Shown here: positions 53,401 to 55,897 of the stretch, piece after piece
How positions within the stretch are numbered: the first letter of the stretch is position 1
How the letters are laid out: each line of letters opens with the position of its first letter
Source: Ignavibacteria bacterium
GTDB lineage: Bacteria > Bacteroidota > Ignavibacteria > Ignavibacteriales > Ignavibacteriaceae
Reading direction: 5' to 3'
Length of the DNA: 55,897 bases
Assembly: GCA_021286645.1 (NCBI GenBank)
Contig: JAJTBZ010000004.1
Span: forward strand, 1 to 55,897
Translations under genes and position numbers: made by a program
Notes under the pieces: generated by a model
What the model was told of the DNA's origin: nothing
Seen by the model: only the letters and a program-made list of their open reading frames with translations
The model's database searches: none

Positions 53401-55897
53401 AAATACTACGTTGCCAGCAAGGAATTCGCTCGATAAAGTATCAACAACTGCCTGTAAGTTCGGCCAGTTACCACTACCCACAGAATAAGTTCCGGCATAT
53501 AAACGACCCATATCGGTTTTATCACCGGTTGAGAAATATCCTAAAGTAGTAGTTGTCATTGCAGACACAACGTTTGATCCGGTGAATGTACCACCCAATG
53601 AGTTGTAATCGCCGCTCACGTCTGATGATTGACCAATACCGGTTGTAGGACGCAAACCTGCGTCAGTTAATTTAATTTTTGTATTCGTGAAGTTTCCGTT
53701 GCCTGAAGTAAATGATGCAGTCCAATATCTATTGGTGTTCAGGTTGCTGAGGTTTGTACCTGCAGAACCACCACAATCGCCATCAATAACTTCAGCACGA
53801 ATAACTACGGTACCACCTGAAGTGGTAGTAGGATTAACTAATTCGAACGGAGTGTATGCCGATTTACCTACCGGGAAAGTATAAGCGTTGCCTGAGGCTA
53901 ATGATGCCGGTAAAGTTCTTTCGATAGGACCATTTACATAGGACGTATCTGAGGAAGTACCAACTGCAGAAGTAGCAGTGCTGGATAAGGTAAGAATTTT
54001 AACATTATCCGTAGTGAGTAAACCGGAAGAACAGTTTAATACTCCGGCAATTGTACGTGCAGCGTGCAAAGTAACGCCGTTTTTATTTGCAATGGTTAAG
54101 TTCTTCGGACCATTGGTTGCAGGGAATTCCAAGTCTGTGGTTACCTGCGATGCTGTCGTAGAAGCATATTTCAATGTTGAACTGGCACCATACGTTAAAG
54201 TGTTCGGAGTTGAAGTACCAGGGTTAACACCCAGAGCCAGACTTCCATTAACCAATGATAATGTTCCATTTACAACTATAGATGAATCTAAAGTTATTCC
54301 AGCAGCATTATCGATCGTAAGGTTATTTAATGTGCCAAACAGGTCACCTCCACCCAGTGTCTGCTGTGCAGAACTACCGTTCAGAGTAATTGTACCGGTT
54401 GCACCATTAAAAGTTCTTCCACCCAAATAAGTATTGCTGTTTGGGCCGCCAGTTAATGCAAATTTACCAGCTAATTTAAGGTTATATGCACCGAGACTAA
54501 AGCTGGTAGCACCGGTACTTGTTCTTGGAAAAACAATATTCCCGGTTACAGTAATATCATTTTTCAGTACCCAGGAAACTGTAACAGCTGTACCATTCCA
54601 CATTTCAATATTCGCGAAGGTAATACCGGAAAATCCGTCAATACCCTGTGTAATAGCTGAAGTGGTGGGGTTTCTGAAAGATACCCATGAACTTGAACCC
54701 AATGCATATGTACCATACCCATTGTACTGATATTGCATAGGTGATGTAGCACTTGCAGTCTGAGTTTCGTTAGAAGTTACTCGTAATGTACCATTCATTG
54801 TAAAAGATTTACTTGCAGTACCACTTAACCTGTTCGAACTGCTCGCGCAACCGACTGTAGATGTAGCATCTACCAAAACATTACCGCCAACGCTGATAAC
54901 AATACCGTTACCCATTGAGAGTGTCGCACCGTTGGTAACTGAAAGATCACCGCTCAATGAACGGTTACCGCTCGGCGACCATGTCTTTGTACCGGTATTA
55001 TTAAATACCAGGTTGTTTGAAGTATAATCTCTATCGGGGACAGATAAAGAACCCGAGTTACCATAAATAATGGTACAATTCGTTCCAAACGTACCCAAAA
55101 CAGAACCATAGGTTGGGAGCGTCGAAGCATTGTTAATTTCAAAAGTTGAATTTGCTGAGATATCGGCTAAGCCGGTAAATGCACCTGCTGCAGGAACGGT
55201 AAATTTCGTAGCTGTGGTTCCATCACCAATAATGATTTTTGAACCTTTACCGGAAACTGTCCATGCGGCTGTTGCGGTAGCTGTTGCCGAGTTCTGAATA
55301 TGAAATACCTGATAATCTGTTGTAAAATTAGCAGGGTTTGTACCGGAACCATCAGGATTGCTGCCCCAGGAGGTTACAGCATCACAGGCAGTGCTATTCA
55401 GAGGATTCAAGTAGAAGTGCGCGATTGTTGCACCATCGATGACTACGTTATCAATCGCGAGACTTTCGCGGCTACCCGCTAACTGTGAATGATCACGGGA
55501 AATCCAGCGAACCTGTACATAGGGCTGATTATCGCAAGCCGAAGGTAATAAGATCGAGCGGGTCAACTGGTTCTGTGGTGTAGTTACTGCACCGGTTTGA
55601 ACAGTTGTATTGTTCCGATATTCAGTACCGTAACAATTGGTAAAGTTACCCGTAGTACCAACACGATACTGTAATATCAACTCGTTGATTCTGTTGCTTG
55701 TACCACCGTTGTTACGGATAGTGCATGCATCATATTTTACCACGATATTCGATTTACCTGTAGTTGCAAACGAAACAGCAATGGCACCATCGAAGCTGCC
55801 GCTTGCAAGCATACCTATACAGCCATTGTAGTTGTATAAAGCACCTGTATTCTTGCTAGCATCACCACTGGCCGTAAGAGTTGCATCAGCAGAACCA
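50470..55897 (-). CDS. Giant secreted beta-helix protein with dockerin-like C-terminus (5' end beyond the right edge)
   Basis: More than 1800 residues are present and the frame stays open to the right edge, so the true start and signal peptide are outside. The order matches the protein encoded at 27856-33849: jelly-roll-like N-terminus, short Gly/Thr/Asn-rich beta repeats, then a long right-handed beta-helix ('ITNNNFYYKTARTAV', 'IQNNIIGGTV' type units). Shared stretches such as 'TLTYGASS', 'LHAART' and 'TNRYW' show true paralogy. The C-terminus differs: no 'NPFNP' sorting domain, but two EF-hand loops, 'DCDQSGGVDFSD' and 'DVNGDGGADFND' (about 50590-50750), with calcium ligands at positions 1, 3, 5, 9 and 12. 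A Pro-rich linker and a basic tail of about 30 residues ('KRVKHVHVRPATNQQVKK') follow. Surface or matrix role likely; export route unclear. Confidence 0.9.
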   Translation of the reverse strand, partial: GSADATLTASGDASKNTGALYNYNGCIGMLASGSFDGAIAVSFATTGKSNIVVKYDACTIRNNGGTSNRINELILQYRVGTTGNFTNCYGTEYRNNTTVQTGAVTTPQNQLTRSILLPSACDNQPYVQVRWISRDHSQLAGSRESLAIDNVVIDGATIAHFYLNPLNSTACDAVTSWGSNPDGSGTNPANFTTDYQVFHIQNSATATATAAWTVSGKGSKIIIGDGTTATKFTVPAAGAFTGLADISANSTFEINNASTLPTYGSVLGTFGTNCTIIYGNSGSLSVPDRDYTSNNLVFNNTGTKTWSPSGNRSLSGDLSVTNGATLSMGNGIVISVGGNVLVDATSTVGCASSSNRLSGTASKSFTMNGTLRVTSNETQTASATSPMQYQYNGYGTYALGSSSWVSFRNPTTSAITQGIDGFSGITFANIEMWNGTAVTVSWVLKNDITVTGNIVFPRTSTGATSFSLGAYNLKLAGKFALTGGPNSNTYLGGRTFNGATGTITLNGSSAQQTLGGGDLFGTLNNLTIDNAAGITLDSSIVVNGTLSLVNGSLALGVNPGTSTPNTLTYGASSTLKYASTTASQVTTDLEFPATNGPKNLTIANKNGVTLHAARTIAGVLNCSSGLLTTDNVKILTLSSTATSAVGTSSDTSYVNGPIERTLPASLASGNAYTFPVGKSAYTPFELVNPTTTSGGTVVIRAEVIDGDCGGSAGTNLSNLNTNRYWTASFTSGNGNFTNTKIKLTDAGLRPTTGIGQSSDVSGDYNSLGGTFTGSNVVSAMTTTTLGYFSTGDKTDMGRLYAGTYSVGSGNWPNLQAVVDTLSSEFLAGNVVFELNSSYTGTETAPLVLYPFADEGHNYTVTIRPASGVTGKTISGTSAVALFDFNGVDNMIIDGRAGGSGSSKDLTVANSGGPVVRYIKDATNNTLKYLTISASNGVASSGALLFSTGTTTGNDNNTVDNCDINCNGTYAKGVFSSGSSSTIDNGNNSITNCNIYDWYTTDANGGACAGVYLGNYNNAWTITNNNFYYKTARTAVIKNTYYGVYISTATGNNFTVNNNYVGGNGPAGGDGNFVLNGPYENKIWAIALSTVGTTTPSNIQGNTVSKFDLTTTPQSSGSTSSLFYGIYMSDGSANIGTTADNLIGSLTSNDAIKITMTNSPNTSYIDGIRLGNTSSNDVLNIGSQSNKNIIGGITVTHADTSSILYSDTTSNTYVDGMRLGVSPGYTNFSVQNNIIGGTVANSIRVLYMKGIMNGIYETSGMYGTTQIRNNTIQNLTHNGLGYTSVLRGIWAPTNNNTITGNTIHDLNYAGTNTKSGSDAGLYGILLNTTAQNQLVNTNTIYNVNSTNTTVLQYIYGIYYSGPTTGGTNSISGNKIYNLNTDNTNVSASYVRGIVLNAGINLTVANNMIALGDTIKANQLVAGIDKAGADASFYYNTISLTGTQASGSSNSYGWRRTSDNADIVKNNIIVNLRNNGGSSTGKHYAFRTFHLSTLTSDYNDFYVDPANTFGYIAQYYPIASGSTAVDCQTLASWQAASALDAHTSNAAVNFTSTNDLHLAGASIGSFSLQGAVVPVTTDFDGDTRSSVVPYMGCDEQTEKLYSQLDMKTVLQFYYDGATGMMSRDTVCAVLKTVDTYVTVDSAQAFIDSVTGAGTYIFKKANPSGSYYLTVRHRTSIETASANPVTFTNKALTYDFSDAQEEAYGNNLALVGDKYCIYGGDCDQSGGVDFSDMLLIDNDSFNYNTGYIITDVNGDGGADFNDMICVDNSSYVYVSSSLPLPPPSKRVKHVHVRPATNQQVKKADSQKSNNQ

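Noticed and set aside
1-55897. tRNA, rRNA, insertion sequences, prophage or toxin-antitoxin genes
   Set aside because: I looked through the intergenic regions and gene products and saw no cloverleaf, transposase, integrase or paired small genes of that kind.

Overview
The window suggests a member of the Bacteroidota superphylum, most likely the Ignavibacteria/Kapabacteria side. Three large secreted proteins end in the 'NYPNPFNPTT' type A sorting domain of the type IX secretion system (T9SS). A fourth ends in the paired EF-hand (dockerin-like) module seen in the same lineages. The DNA is AT-rich, intergenic spacing is tight, genes overlap often, and a dedicated glutaminyl-tRNA synthetase is present. 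This placement is inferred from protein style; no rRNA or tRNA gene was found.

Layout. 1-2.2 kb (minus): transketolase, running off the left edge, and a YhcH/YiaL-type protein. 2.4-4.2 kb (plus): a lipoprotein L,D-transpeptidase of the YcbB type. 4.2-7.3 kb (minus): a small membrane protein, then a coupled operon of secreted unknown, orphan NtrC-type sigma-54 activator and HIT hydrolase. 7.5-12.7 kb (minus): a six-gene coupled operon of ABC exporter ATPase and permease, PrsW-like membrane protease, a degenerate DUF2064-like protein, nadD and meaB. 12.8-13.9 kb (plus): a PA0069-type radical SAM protein. 13.9-16.1 kb (minus): a TPR-PAS histidine kinase. 16.3-21.9 kb (minus): a complete RND efflux operon (adaptor, pump, TolC). 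22.1-24.3 kb (plus): glycosyltransferase, NAD kinase and a single-cysteine thioredoxin-fold protein. 24.3-27.7 kb (minus): a multi-PAS hybrid kinase. 27.9-37.9 kb (minus): a 1997-residue beta-helix T9SS cargo and a T9SS-exported M14 carboxypeptidase. 38.0-39.9 kb (minus): a biotin carrier and carboxyltransferase pair. 40.0-47.6 kb (plus): SurA/PpiC-type isomerase, a triple-receiver pseudo-histidine kinase, gltX and glnS. 47.6-48.6 kb (minus): murB. 48.7-55.9 kb (minus): a BNR/Ycf48-like T9SS protein and a second giant beta-helix protein that runs off the right edge.

Themes. (1) Envelope and surface: L,D-transpeptidase, MurB, periplasmic isomerase, RND efflux and four very large exported proteins, two of them full-length paralogues that carry different C-terminal modules. 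(2) Signalling: two intact histidine kinases, one protein with a kinase-like body whose phospho-acceptor histidine and ATP-binding glycines are gone but which keeps three receivers, and one orphan sigma-54 activator. These could form a branched phosphorelay. (3) Propionate/methylmalonyl-CoA metabolism: MeaB plus the carboxyltransferase and biotin carrier. (4) NAD(P) synthesis: NadD and NAD kinase.

Most convincing points to follow up: the pseudokinase (Asn172 in place of His), the C-terminal module difference between the two giant paralogues, and a 10-bp direct repeat at two-helical-turn spacing upstream of the orphan activator operon. I saw no insertion sequence, CRISPR array, prophage or toxin-antitoxin pair.
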